This document shows, piece after piece, positions 16,340-23,497 of a stretch of DNA of 64,000 nucleotides. The DNA is from Dethiobacter alkaliphilus (GTDB lineage Bacteria; Bacillota; Dethiobacteria; DTU022; UBA8154), in assembly GCA_016841605.1 (NCBI GenBank), contig JAENYV010000007.1, positions 176,493 through 240,492 of the forward strand. Reading direction: 5' to 3'. Every line of letters begins with the position of its first letter. The first letter of the stretch is position 1. The translations under genes and the position numbers were made by a program. The notes beneath the pieces are model-generated. The model made no database searches. It was not told the origin of the DNA and was given only the letters and a program-made list of their open reading frames with translations.

Positions 16340-16855
16340 ATGCCAGGAATCACCCTTAAAGAGCTTCAGGAATCATACAGCAGGGACCAGACCGGCCTTA
16401 CACGGCAGCAATTCCGTGAAATGGAAGGAATACTTTATAATTATCCCTTTTTAGGTCACGCTATTAGTGACGCTTTGCAAAAACTGGAAGAGATACGGTT
16501 TGACCTTATAGCGAACCCAGGCACATCTATCATTGCCAATGAAGGCGGCGGCAAAACCAACAAAATAAGCGATAAAACCGGGGAGACCGTAATTAAATTC
16601 GACGAAGATCCCCGTGCCTGCGCTGTCAAACGGAACCTTTCCTATTATCGCAGGGCACAGGTTACCGTTAATAAAATTCTTGATTTTTTCGAGCAGCACA
16701 TCCCGGAGCATGCTCTATTTATCCGCCGCAAATACTTCGAGATGGCTACAAACGATGAATTGGTAGATGAGCTCAATATAAGTCCCCGTGGTTATTACCG
16801 GCGCAGGGAAGAAGTTCTTTATTATTGCGGCAAGGTTGCCGGGTGGTTGTTGTGA
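16340..16855 (+). CDS. Late-transcription-regulator-like (ArpU/RinA-type) protein
   Basis: The 171-residue protein starts at ATG 16340 after AAAGGGGG; the upstream part of the frame lies in a terminator. The N-terminal half contains YYRRAQVTVNKILDFFEQ and the C-terminal ~40 residues (MATNDELVDELNISPRGYYRRREEVLYY) look like a sigma region 4 helix-turn-helix, as in ArpU/RinA late regulators of Gram-positive phages and satellites. It overlaps the following gene by 1 base (TGATG). Confidence 0.6.
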   Translation: MPGITLKELQESYSRDQTGLTRQQFREMEGILYNYPFLGHAISDALQKLEEIRFDLIANPGTSIIANEGGGKTNKISDKTGETVIKFDEDPRACAVKRNLSYYRRAQVTVNKILDFFEQHIPEHALFIRRKYFEMATNDELVDELNISPRGYYRRREEVLYYCGKVAGWLL

Positions 16856-17106
16856 TGGTCAGCAACGGCAGGCGGCACCCTTTAGCGGAGAATTGGATGG
16901 CGCTCTTTTTATGTATTGTGAGAGGCTATGCGATCGACGAAGCGCTCATTTTGATGCAGACTGGCCATCATTGCAATGCCACGGAGACAAATGCCGTCAG
17001 GGTCGCCAGGAAACGGAGCCGGGCAACGGTGGACGGCGCTGCCGCATACGGGGGTCGATACCCTACCCTGGCAGAGTTGGCAAATGAGTATGCCGGGAAG
17101 GTGTAA
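16855..17106 (+). CDS. Hypothetical protein (83 aa)
   Basis: ATG 16855 overlaps the regulator stop (TGATG), a translational coupling signal. The product (MVSNGRRHPLAENWM ... LANEYAGKV) is Arg/Ala-rich and has a helical pattern in the centre. In Gram-positive phages a short HTH/TerS-like protein often follows the late regulator, but I cannot show that here. Confidence 0.45.
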   Translation: MVSNGRRHPLAENWMALFLCIVRGYAIDEALILMQTGHHCNATETNAVRVARKRSRATVDGAAAYGGRYPTLAELANEYAGKV

Positions 17107-17460
17107 TTTGTCTTTACGTCGTGTCAATTTAAGATTCTCCCATCATACAGAAGTATGCGGAGCGGGTGATTTAAGCGACGTCGGAGTAATTTGACCTTTC
17201 ACCCGCAAAGCCCGGTTTTAAAAACCGACCTTTCACCCACAAAGCCCCTAAAAATCGGCATACCTTTACCCTTGCTCTGCGTTTTTAGGGGGCTTAACGG
17301 GTCTTATATTGGGAGCGAAATTCGGGCGACGTCGCCCGAAATTGACATATTCAAGGAATTTATAAGGTCGACGAAGGTCGAACCGGCAGTTCACCCTTTG
17401 CTTTTTGCCGGGTGATTTTAGGGGCTTAAAACGGAGCGCATATTAGAAGAAAAAAAGTTT
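17107..17460. repeat. Intergenic palindrome block A (CGACGTCG family)
   Basis: This gene-free stretch contains palindromes centred on CGACGTCG at 17176-17183 and 17321-17340 (perfect 20 bp), plus the phrase TTTGACCTTTCACCC repeated, and hairpin-forming arms (cccggttttaaaaaccg). Much of it matches block B at 18981-19170, including the catca(t)(a/g)cagaagtatgcgg segment and the CACAAAGCCC segments. No convincing gene is present. Confidence 0.7.
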
Positions 17461-17466
17461 CCTAAT

Positions 17467-17520
17467 ACCTATAAATATATATATTTACCTATTTACACCT
17501 ATAACAACCTATGCTATAAT
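17467..17520 (+). promoter_or_regulatory. Promoter with phased ACCTAT repeats
   Basis: TTTACA (17492-17497), a 17-base spacer and TATAAT (17515-17520) form a near-consensus promoter. ACCTAT occurs at 17467, 17487, 17497 and 17507, i.e. spaced 20, 10 and 10 bases, over and just upstream of the promoter, which looks like tandem sites for a regulator bound on one helix face. Confidence 0.65.
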
Positions 17521-17545
17521 AAAAGAAGAAAGCGGAGGTGGTTCT

Positions 17546-17725
17546 ATGGATGATGAAAAAGTTTACACGATCCCTGAAATAGCTAAAATACTTCGAGTTA
17601 AAGACTACACAATAAGGGAGTGGTTAAGAGAGGGAAAACTAAAAGGTTTTAAAGCAGCGGGGAGCCGGTGGAGAGTAAAAAAAACGGACCTGGATGCGTT
17701 TATGCGGACAAACGGAATCAAGTAA
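17546..17725 (+). CDS. AlpA/excisionase-type HTH protein (59 aa)
   Basis: ATG 17546 follows GGAGGTGG. The product (MDDEKVYTIPEIAKILRVKD ... FMRTNGIK) has the HTH_17 fold: YTIPEIAKILRVKDYTIREWL, then a basic wing (GSRWRVKKTDLDAFM). Such proteins act as excisionases or AlpA-type activators. It has its own strong promoter with phased repeats and sits in the integrase half of the element. Confidence 0.75.
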   Translation: MDDEKVYTIPEIAKILRVKDYTIREWLREGKLKGFKAAGSRWRVKKTDLDAFMRTNGIK

Positions 17726-17752
17726 ACACCTTAAGGGGAGGGCTGCTTAAAA

Positions 17753-17977
17753 GTGAATACGACACCAGGCGCCACGACCCGCAGCACAGCCGCAGTCAAG
17801 GCATGGATTAACGAGAACTTTATTCCCGGCAGTGTTACCGTTACGCCCTGGCCGCTGCTTCCTGGCGGGACAATTATCAGGGACAAGGAAGGCGGGGAAA
17901 TGCTTGTCTTCCTGGATATGATGACAGGGAAGGTTAAGTGGATGCTGCCGGGGGAGAAAAGAAAAAGGGCGGTATAA
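17753..17977 (+). CDS. Hypothetical protein (74 aa)
   Basis: GTG 17753 after AAGGGGAGGG. The product (MNTTPGATTRSTAAVKAWI) has a mid-section VTPWPLLPGGTIIRDKEGGEM resembling a small beta domain, and a basic end (GEKRKRAV). It is probably co-transcribed with the preceding HTH gene. No family recognised. Confidence 0.5.
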   Translation: MNTTPGATTRSTAAVKAWINENFIPGSVTVTPWPLLPGGTIIRDKEGGEMLVFLDMMTGKVKWMLPGEKRKRAV

Positions 17978-18011
17978 AGGGAAGTACGGCCGCGGGCAGG
18001 AGGGTAAGTAA

Positions 18012-18461
18012 ATGCCCGATTATGAATTCAAAAGTCCCAGGATTTATGAATCCAAAAGTCCTAAGGTGAAAAGCCTTTATAAAAAATACTATAACGAACT
18101 GGCCGAAGTGGCCCAGGTAGAACTGGCGAAGATAGGATCTGCGCCGGTATTTGTAACATCTATACCAGGCTATGACGACGGCATAAATGGGAGGGTTAGT
18201 TGGAGGGTGGACGCAACCTATATAACATTGCCGGCTACAATTGACAGCCATTTCAGGCTTTACGTTATGGCGCATGAAATCGGCCATATTGTTTACAGGC
18301 ATATGTTAAGGCCAGGTTTCCCTGAAGACGAAACCACTGCCGATAAGTGGGCGCTGGAGAAATTTGACGAGTGGGGGCTAAAGGTAACAACGAAAATAAA
18401 AGAAGCGGTACGTATAGCACGCGCTGAGGAAGCACGGGCACGACGGGACAGGAAAGCGTAA
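18012..18461 (+). CDS. Putative HExxH metallopeptidase (ImmA/M48-like)
   Basis: A 149-residue protein with MAHEIGHIVYRH (HExxH near residues 96-100) and a downstream acidic ligand candidate in DETTADKWALEKFDEWG, consistent with a gluzincin. No signal peptide or membrane segment. In many mobile elements ImmA-type peptidases cut a repressor upon induction; the HTH protein at 19512 is a possible partner, which is inference. Confidence 0.65.
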   Translation: MPDYEFKSPRIYESKSPKVKSLYKKYYNELAEVAQVELAKIGSAPVFVTSIPGYDDGINGRVSWRVDATYITLPATIDSHFRLYVMAHEIGHIVYRHMLRPGFPEDETTADKWALEKFDEWGLKVTTKIKEAVRIARAEEARARRDRKA

Positions 18462-18631
18462 ACAAACCAACACAACGCAAGCACCAGGACACGGCAGGCC
18501 TATCCTATACCTTCCTTACCTTTCGGTCTGATATGAGGCCAAAAGGTGTAACAGAGCAGCAGGCAGTAACCGGCCAGGGCAGGGCCGAAAAACAATAAAA
18601 ACCACAAACAAGGAAAGGAGGTTGTTTTACA

Positions 18632-18964
18632 GTGAGAGATTTTTGGACTATTTTTACTGATATGAAGGAACAAAGCGATGAAAAAATAATGGGCAAGCTT
18701 CAACAGTCTGCTGAATATCAAGCCACGCAGGAGAAAAGGCGCTCATTAACGGAAAACCTGGACAATAAAACCCGAATGGGTATCAGCGACGCCTACACTG
18801 AGGAAGAAACCATATACGAGTACGAGGTCTACCTGGCGGGCCTTAAGGACGGCTACCGGCTGGCGCAAATCCTTCAGAGCGATGTAGCTATGTTTGAGTT
18901 GTTCAACGAAAAGAAAGCTGCAGAAGAAAGGGCGGAGAGCGGAGGTCTGAGCATTGTAAAGTAA
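18632..18964 (+). CDS. Hypothetical protein, DUF6809-like
   Basis: GTG start preceded by AGGAAAGGAGG. The 110 residues are largely helical and contain EEETIYEYEVYLAGLKDGYRL, a pattern like the small DUF6809 helical proteins of Firmicute mobile elements (an internal acidic helix, then a short F-I-DGFRLG-like motif). Function unknown. Palindrome block B follows. Confidence 0.45.
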   Translation: MRDFWTIFTDMKEQSDEKIMGKLQQSAEYQATQEKRRSLTENLDNKTRMGISDAYTEEETIYEYEVYLAGLKDGYRLAQILQSDVAMFELFNEKKAAEERAESGGLSIVK

Positions 18965-18980
18965 GGGGTGGTTTTCCAAT

Positions 18981-19170
18981 TGTTCCGACGTCGCCACAAT
19001 TTACTCCCGATGTCGGGAGAATTGGCACGACGTCGTGACAATTTGACATTATCACATCATGCAGAAGTATGCGGGCGGTATGCAGGGTGATTTAAGCGAC
19101 GTCGCTTAAATTATTCCGACGTCGGAGTAATTTGACCTTTCACCCACAAAGCCCGTAAAATCGGCATACA
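18981..19170. repeat. Intergenic palindrome block B (CGACGTCG family)
   Basis: Palindromes centred on CGACGTCG (once CGATGTCG) at 18986-18993, 19004-19019, 19026-19037 (CACGACGTCGTG), 19091-19110 (tttaagcgacgtcgcttaaa, perfect) and 19111-19130 (one mismatch). They are joined by AATTTGACC-type spacers and share long stretches with block A. There is no gene in 18965-19229. Confidence 0.75.
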
Positions 19171-19229
19171 TTTGAAATAGTTGGGATTTCCCAAGCATTT
19201 AATTTATAACCTGAAAGGGGGTGCAAAAG

Positions 19230-19376
19230 ATGACCGTTGGAGAATGGAGAAAAGCGTTGCTAATGGAAGCGATGGAACAGTTGGACAAGTTGGCCCCAGT
19301 AAATTTACAAAGAGCCATATCTTTTATGAGGGGATTATCGAAGAGTCAGGCAAGCAGCAAAAAGAACATATCGTAA
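19230..19376 (+). CDS. Small hypothetical protein (48 aa)
   Basis: ATG 19230 follows GAAAGGGGGTG by about 6 bases. The product (MTVGEWRKALLMEAMEQLDK, ending SSKKNIS) is helical. I prefer this frame over a longer overlapping frame (19181-19393) that has no ribosome site and a low-complexity product. Unknown function. Confidence 0.45.
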   Translation: MTVGEWRKALLMEAMEQLDKLAPVNLQRAISFMRGLSKSQASSKKNIS

Positions 19377-19511
19377 AAGCTAACCGAAAATGACCCTATC
19401 GGTCACAGAGGCCACGGGCAGGGCCGAAAAAAACGTGTTCAGATGAACCACAAAAAAGTTTACCGATTTGAAATCGGAAAACCACAAAGAAAGGAGCTGC
19501 GAAACTTAACT

Positions 19512-20021
19512 ATGGAAAAATCGTTAAAAACAAAGCCGGTGAAAGTTAACAAGATAGTTGAGCGTTTAGGGAAGTCTAATGAAATGAAAGAAGCACCCTG
19601 GCATTTTACCATCGGAGCGGTTTTAATGGCTTACAGTTTAGCTGACCAAGGGTTTATTACGGAAAAGCAGGCCAACTGCATTGACTGTACAATCGGGATA
19701 AAGATGCACGAGGTTGTTGCACTTAAAAAAGAACAGAGAGAAGAACAGAGGGATGAAGGGATGAAGGGAAAGACAAGGAAACCTGCTCTCCCAAGGGTTA
19801 AGCAGGTAATGGAACAAAAGGGGATATCTATCGCCGATCTGGCTCAACTTACAGATATTCAGGAAAGTTATCTGCAGTGCATACTTGCCGGTACGGCCTG
19901 GCCGGTCCTTCGGGACTTTGAAGTTGTTGCCGAAGCACTGGGCGAATCATCGAAATGGCTTTTTATCCCGGATTATGAGAAAAGCGCCCTCCCTGCCAAA
20001 GAAGCGGCGCTTATTGAGTAG
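19512..20021 (+). CDS. Cro/CI-type helix-turn-helix regulator (putative repressor of element 1)
   Basis: I start at ATG 19512 (MEKSLKTKPVKVNK); AAAGGAGC lies about 14 bases upstream, and a longer start at 19443 has no ribosome site, so the start is uncertain. The C-terminal third (ALPRVKQVMEQKGISIADLAQLTDIQESYLQCIL) is an XRE-type HTH. The N-terminal region has FTIGAVLMAYSLADQGFIT. Located next to the integrase, it is the best candidate for the element's repressor. Confidence 0.6.
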   Translation: MEKSLKTKPVKVNKIVERLGKSNEMKEAPWHFTIGAVLMAYSLADQGFITEKQANCIDCTIGIKMHEVVALKKEQREEQRDEGMKGKTRKPALPRVKQVMEQKGISIADLAQLTDIQESYLQCILAGTAWPVLRDFEVVAEALGESSKWLFIPDYEKSALPAKEAALIE

Positions 20022-20080
20022 AACAGTAACACAAAGGCCCTGCCCATGGCCATTATATCATAAAAACAGGAGGTAAGTAT

Positions 20081-21289
20081 ATGGCTGGACAAATTGTTAA
20101 CCGCGGGACCGATACCTGGCTGGTAAGAGTATATATGGGCCAGGATGCTAACGGCAAAAGGAAATATCACAATAAGACTATCCACGGTAATAAGAAGGAC
20201 GCCGAACGGTATTTAACCAAGACCCTGCGGGAGCGGGACCTGGGGGAATTCGTCGAACCTGCTAAGGATATGCTGAAAGACTTCCTGGATACCTGGCTGG
20301 AGACGGCTGCTAAGCCCCGAATAGCACCAGGGACATACCGCAGCTATAAAGATATTGTCGAATGTTACCTGAAACCCCAGCTGGGGGATAAGGTAATATC
20401 GAAACTTACCGCCGAGGAAATACAGAAAACCTATAATGCCATGACTGAGAAGGGATTATCACCCCGGACGGTGCGTTATACCCATGCGGTATTAAGAAAT
20501 GCTCTTAACCAAGCTATTAAATGGGATAAACTATACCGTAACCCTGCTGAGCGCGTCGAATTACCGAAGCAAAAGAAAGAAGAAATGAAAGTATTAACCC
20601 CGGAAGAGGCTGCCCGTTTCATGGACGCCACTGTCTTTTCCCCACATAAAGCATTATTTTCCCTGCTGCTGTCTTCCGGGATGCGCCCAGGCGAGGCCCT
20701 GGGACTGAAATGGAGCGACGTCGACCTGAAAAAAAAGAAAATTCACGTCCAGAGGGCACTTTCCCGGACAAAGGGAGCATGGCACCTTGAAGAACCAAAG
20801 ACGCCACAGAGCCGGAGGACGATACCCATACCACCTGAAGTGATAGAAGACTTAAAGGAGCACAAAAAGGAACAGGCAGCGCAGAAGCTTAAAGCGCCGG
20901 AAGGAACTTACACCGACTACGGTTTAGTGTTTAGCACCAAAACGGGGGAGCCTTTAGATCATCATAATATTGTAGTGCGTCATTTTAAGCCCTTGCTAAA
21001 AGATGCGGGACTGCCCGATATCCGCCTGTATGACCTTCGCCATACCTGCGCTACGTTGCTACTCATGGCAGGGGAACACTCTAAAGTTGTTTCTGAGCGC
21101 CTGGGCCATGCAAGCGTAACGCTAACCCTGGACACTTACTCCCACGTCCTGCCGGATATGCAGGAGAAGGCCACAGAGAAATTAACTACGATGTTATTTA
21201 CCGGCAGTCGCACACAAAAGAGGAACCCGCACACAAAAGAGGAACCCGCACACACACGCACACCATACGCACACACGGCAAAAAAATAA
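20081..21289 (+). CDS. int: Tyrosine site-specific integrase of element 1
   Basis: A 402-residue tyrosine recombinase with an arm-binding/SAM-like N-terminus (Int_N, residues ~5-165) and a catalytic domain: Arg202 in SGMRPGEALGLKW, Lys240, YDLRHT (Tyr317 in place of the first box-II His, Arg320), LGHAS (His343) and DTYSH (Tyr353, the nucleophile). It ends 57 bases before att site 2 with a terminator between, the standard position for recombination into the tRNA 3' end. Its last 30 codons include a tandem repeat encoding Thr/Pro/His-rich sequence. Confidence 0.95.
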   Translation: MAGQIVNRGTDTWLVRVYMGQDANGKRKYHNKTIHGNKKDAERYLTKTLRERDLGEFVEPAKDMLKDFLDTWLETAAKPRIAPGTYRSYKDIVECYLKPQLGDKVISKLTAEEIQKTYNAMTEKGLSPRTVRYTHAVLRNALNQAIKWDKLYRNPAERVELPKQKKEEMKVLTPEEAARFMDATVFSPHKALFSLLLSSGMRPGEALGLKWSDVDLKKKKIHVQRALSRTKGAWHLEEPKTPQSRRTIPIPPEVIEDLKEHKKEQAAQKLKAPEGTYTDYGLVFSTKTGEPLDHHNIVVRHFKPLLKDAGLPDIRLYDLRHTCATLLLMAGEHSKVVSERLGHASVTLTLDTYSHVLPDMQEKATEKLTTMLFTGSRTQKRNPHTKEEPAHTRTPYAHTAKK

Positions 21290-21322
21290 AGGACTTGGAT
21301 TTTTCTTCCAAGCCCATTATTT

Positions 21323-21340
21323 CCCGATTCTATCGGGTTT
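21323..21340 (+). terminator. Short terminator between integrase 1 and the att site
   Basis: CCCGAT / ATCGGG 6-bp stem, 3-base loop, then TTT. It protects the att/tRNA region from integrase transcription. Confidence 0.55.
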
Positions 21341-21345
21341 CAGTT

Positions 21346-21392
21346 TGGTCGGAGCGACAGGATTTGAACCTGCGACCTCTTGACCCCCAGTC
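21346..21392 (-). repeat. att site 2: 3' half of tRNA-Pro(GGG), junction of elements 1 and 2
   Basis: A 47-bp exact direct repeat of 6950-6996. The bases beyond 21392 extend the anticodon stem by five bases (tttga, read on the minus strand) and then lose any tRNA resemblance, so this is not an intact tRNA. It is the right end of element 1 and the left end of element 2, flanked by two integrases that face it. Confidence 0.9.
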
Positions 21393-21452
21393 AAAGACTG
21401 GATACGTTAAAAACGGCATATAAGAGGGGCATTGTTAGTTGCACGTTAGTTG

Positions 21453-22541
21453 TCACTTAATTTTTCGTATAGCCTTTTTCAGCTCTTCTATTTCTGGATG
21501 CGTATATTCGTTCGCAGTAAAAGCATAATCAGCATGGCCGATAATTTTTTGAGTATGCAGGGGATCAACCTTGGCCCGGGCAGCACGACTGGCAAACGTA
21601 TGGCGGCAAGCGTGAGGAGTGAGCTGTTTTATTTCAAGCTGCTCCAGCGCCGGGTAATAAAACTTTTCCCGGTAATACTTTGCCGACATTTTCTTTCCGT
21701 CATCGCGGCAGATAAGGGATTCTCCATTTTTGTCATACCATTTTTTTATAAAGGGAATAATTTTAGGGTGAATCGGAATAATTCTATTTTTCCCCGCTTC
21801 GGTTTTTAGCCCTCCGGTTATGATTTGGTTCTTTATGTCCACGTTGAATTTTGTAAGCTCCAACATTTCTGAAATTCTCATTCCGGAATAGATCATGATA
21901 AGGACCGTATCCACCCAGGGGACGGTATCTACCTGATCGAACATATTCTTAATGTCTATGTCGGTAAATATCTCCCGTTCTTCCTTAGTTTCTTTGGGAA
22001 GTGTAATATATTCTGCATAGTTTTTATTTACAATGTCATTTTGCAAAGCGTGTTCGTAAAGCATGACGGCTACAGTCTTTATTTTTTTGAGACTGGAACG
22101 GCTCAAATCATTTGATGCGCATTGATCTATAATGGCCTGCCAATGAGAGGTACGAATATCCTTGAATTTTGCTTTTCCCAGAAGTGAAATATATTTCCAT
22201 GCTGCCCGATAATTATTTTCGGTAGACCTGGAGATATTTTTGTATTTACCTTTGGACCATTCTTCGTATAGTTCTCCTAAGGTGATATTATTTTTTGGCG
22301 AAACAGGGCTTACCCTATGCAGAGCCAGGGCATCCATACCTTCTCTTTTCGTTTCAAAATATCCTATAGTCTGGTAAAGTTGCTTTGGCACTTCCTTGCC
22401 TGCATTTTTTCCTTTTTGGGCAATAACGGTGGTCCAACCGGTCGTAACTCTAGCGACCCAAGGCTTGCGGCGACGGCCTCCGACTTTGTAAACCGAGCCA
22501 TGGCCGTTAGGGTTACGCATGGGTTTTGATTTTGTTCCCAT
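21453..22541 (-). CDS. int: Tyrosine site-specific integrase of element 2
   Basis: A 362-residue tyrosine recombinase, unlike the one at 20081. Catalytic features: SGMRISEML (Arg), GGLKTEAGK (Lys), TPHACRHTFAS (HxxR), IGHADYAFTANEYTH (His and nucleophile Tyr). The N-terminus is basic and Gly-rich (NPNGHGSVYKVGGRRRKPW), like many Clostridium and Staphylococcus phage integrases. It ends 61 bases from att site 2. A start at residue 8 is possible. Confidence 0.95.
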   Translation of the reverse strand: MGTKSKPMRNPNGHGSVYKVGGRRRKPWVARVTTGWTTVIAQKGKNAGKEVPKQLYQTIGYFETKREGMDALALHRVSPVSPKNNITLGELYEEWSKGKYKNISRSTENNYRAAWKYISLLGKAKFKDIRTSHWQAIIDQCASNDLSRSSLKKIKTVAVMLYEHALQNDIVNKNYAEYITLPKETKEEREIFTDIDIKNMFDQVDTVPWVDTVLIMIYSGMRISEMLELTKFNVDIKNQIITGGLKTEAGKNRIIPIHPKIIPFIKKWYDKNGESLICRDDGKKMSAKYYREKFYYPALEQLEIKQLTPHACRHTFASRAARAKVDPLHTQKIIGHADYAFTANEYTHPEIEELKKAIRKIK

Positions 22542-22610
22542 GGTTATTGGATCGCCTTCTTTCTCTTCCCACCCAGTTTTTGAATGTATTATAACATAGA
22601 TATTTATAAA

Positions 22611-22658
22611 GAAGGATAGCGTTGTATTGACTTCACCAAACCAAAAACGCTATCCTTC
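22611..22658 (-). terminator. Long hairpin after the DUF4352 gene
   Basis: Thirteen-base inverted repeats (gaaggatagcgtt / aacgctatccttc, 22-base loop) followed on the minus strand by TTTATAA. It separates the integrase from the DUF4352 gene. Confidence 0.6.
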
Positions 22659-22692
22659 CAACACTAATTTAGAAAGCGTTTTTCAGGGTTAA

Positions 22693-23298
22693 CTAATTAA
22701 TTTTAAAATGCCATTTTCCGTTACCCTTTGTGGTTTCAAGTCCAAAGTATAAATCGTTTACGTTTTCTCTTACTTGAAAAACGATAAACCCATCCCGGGC
22801 AGATCCAGGGGGAACATTTGTAAGATCTAATTTTTGATTATCGGATAAATGTATGTCTGCCATAGTTTGGATACTATAGGAGTATTCTTCATCATCTTCT
22901 AAAGTCCAAGTTACGAAAGTAAGGCTTTCTGTACTTTTGGTATTGTTTTGAACTACAACCGGCACTAAAGCAAACGTATAGCCTTCGTCTGCAGTTTCCC
23001 CAAAATAATCTGAACCTAATTCCTTAGTGAATTTAATATTGCTTTTATCGCTTCCAGCCATAACAATCCATTTTCCTATTTCCAGCGCAGTGCCGGCTTC
23101 CACATAGTCTTGGGGCTCTGATTTAGTTTCTTCAATAGTTTCCATATCTTCTCCCACGGGTGCCGTTGTTTGTTGGCCATTATCCCCTCCACTGGCAGCA
23201 ATTATAATAACAAAAAACACGAGAACCCAAAACCACCAACGTTTCCAAATTGACTTTTTAACCTTCTTGACATCTGGCGATCCATTGTCTTGACCCAT
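22693..23298 (-). CDS. DUF4352-type membrane-anchored protein (possible superinfection-exclusion moron)
   Basis: A 201-residue protein: a charged cytosolic start, one membrane helix (WWFWVLVFFVIIIAA, about residues 21-35), a Thr/Glu-rich linker and a telokin-like DUF4352 domain from ~65 (TALEIGKWIVMAG ... LVPVVVQNNTKSTES). It lies in the lysogeny module between integrase and ImmA, a spot where phages carry genes expressed in the lysogen. DUF4352 lipoproteins elsewhere act in superinfection exclusion; that role here is inferred from position only. Confidence 0.65.
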   Translation of the reverse strand: MGQDNGSPDVKKVKKSIWKRWWFWVLVFFVIIIAASGGDNGQQTTAPVGEDMETIEETKSEPQDYVEAGTALEIGKWIVMAGSDKSNIKFTKELGSDYFGETADEGYTFALVPVVVQNNTKSTESLTFVTWTLEDDEEYSYSIQTMADIHLSDNQKLDLTNVPPGSARDGFIVFQVRENVNDLYFGLETTKGNGKWHFKIN

Positions 23299-23336
23299 CC
23301 TCTTTTTCCTCCTTCTTTAAAATTTTTATGAAATGA

Positions 23337-23371
23337 AACGGAATTTTTGGCAGGCAACATAAAATTCCGTT
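23337..23371 (-). terminator. Hairpin terminator after the ImmA-like gene
   Basis: An 11-bp perfect inverted repeat (aacggaatttt / aaaattccgtt), lying on the 3' side of the minus-strand ImmA/repressor operon. Confidence 0.65.
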
Positions 23372-23497
23372 ATTTCCCACTTTTTGGATTATATCCAACC
23401 TTTTTTCTTTTCCTTCCTCTGCCTTTCCAAGTTTTCAATCCTGATCTCCTCTAAAAATAGCATAATTTGTCGTACAAAGTCTAAAAATATTATACTC

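Larger units (their letters stand above)
6950..21392. mobile_element. Element 1: 14.4-kb integrated element (satellite-like or reduced prophage)
   Basis: Bounded by identical 47-bp tRNA-Pro direct repeats, with a tyrosine integrase immediately inside the right repeat. It carries a primase-helicase, HTH/excisionase proteins, phage-type ClpP protease, a tail-fibre-like protein and a late-regulator-like protein, but no terminase, portal, capsid or tail operon that I can recognise. The boundaries are direct observation; calling it a satellite is inference. Confidence 0.8.

Noticed and set aside
17191..17415. 74-aa ORF
   Set aside because: It is formed by the palindrome block, has no ribosome site and its product looks like chance translation.
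17107..19170. CRISPR array or tandem repeat
   Set aside because: The repeated units are palindromes with variable arms in two separate blocks, without regular repeat/spacer structure or cas genes.
19181..19393. 70-aa ORF overlapping the 48-aa gene
   Set aside because: No ribosome site at its start; the alternative frame from 19230 has a strong one.
20081..21289. Inactive integrase because box II starts with Tyr rather than His
   Set aside because: YDLRHT is a common natural variant in Gram-positive phage integrases; the Arg, Lys, His and nucleophile Tyr are in place.
21450..21809. Plus-strand 119-aa ORF
   Set aside because: Lies wholly antisense to the integrase gene whose catalytic motifs are intact.
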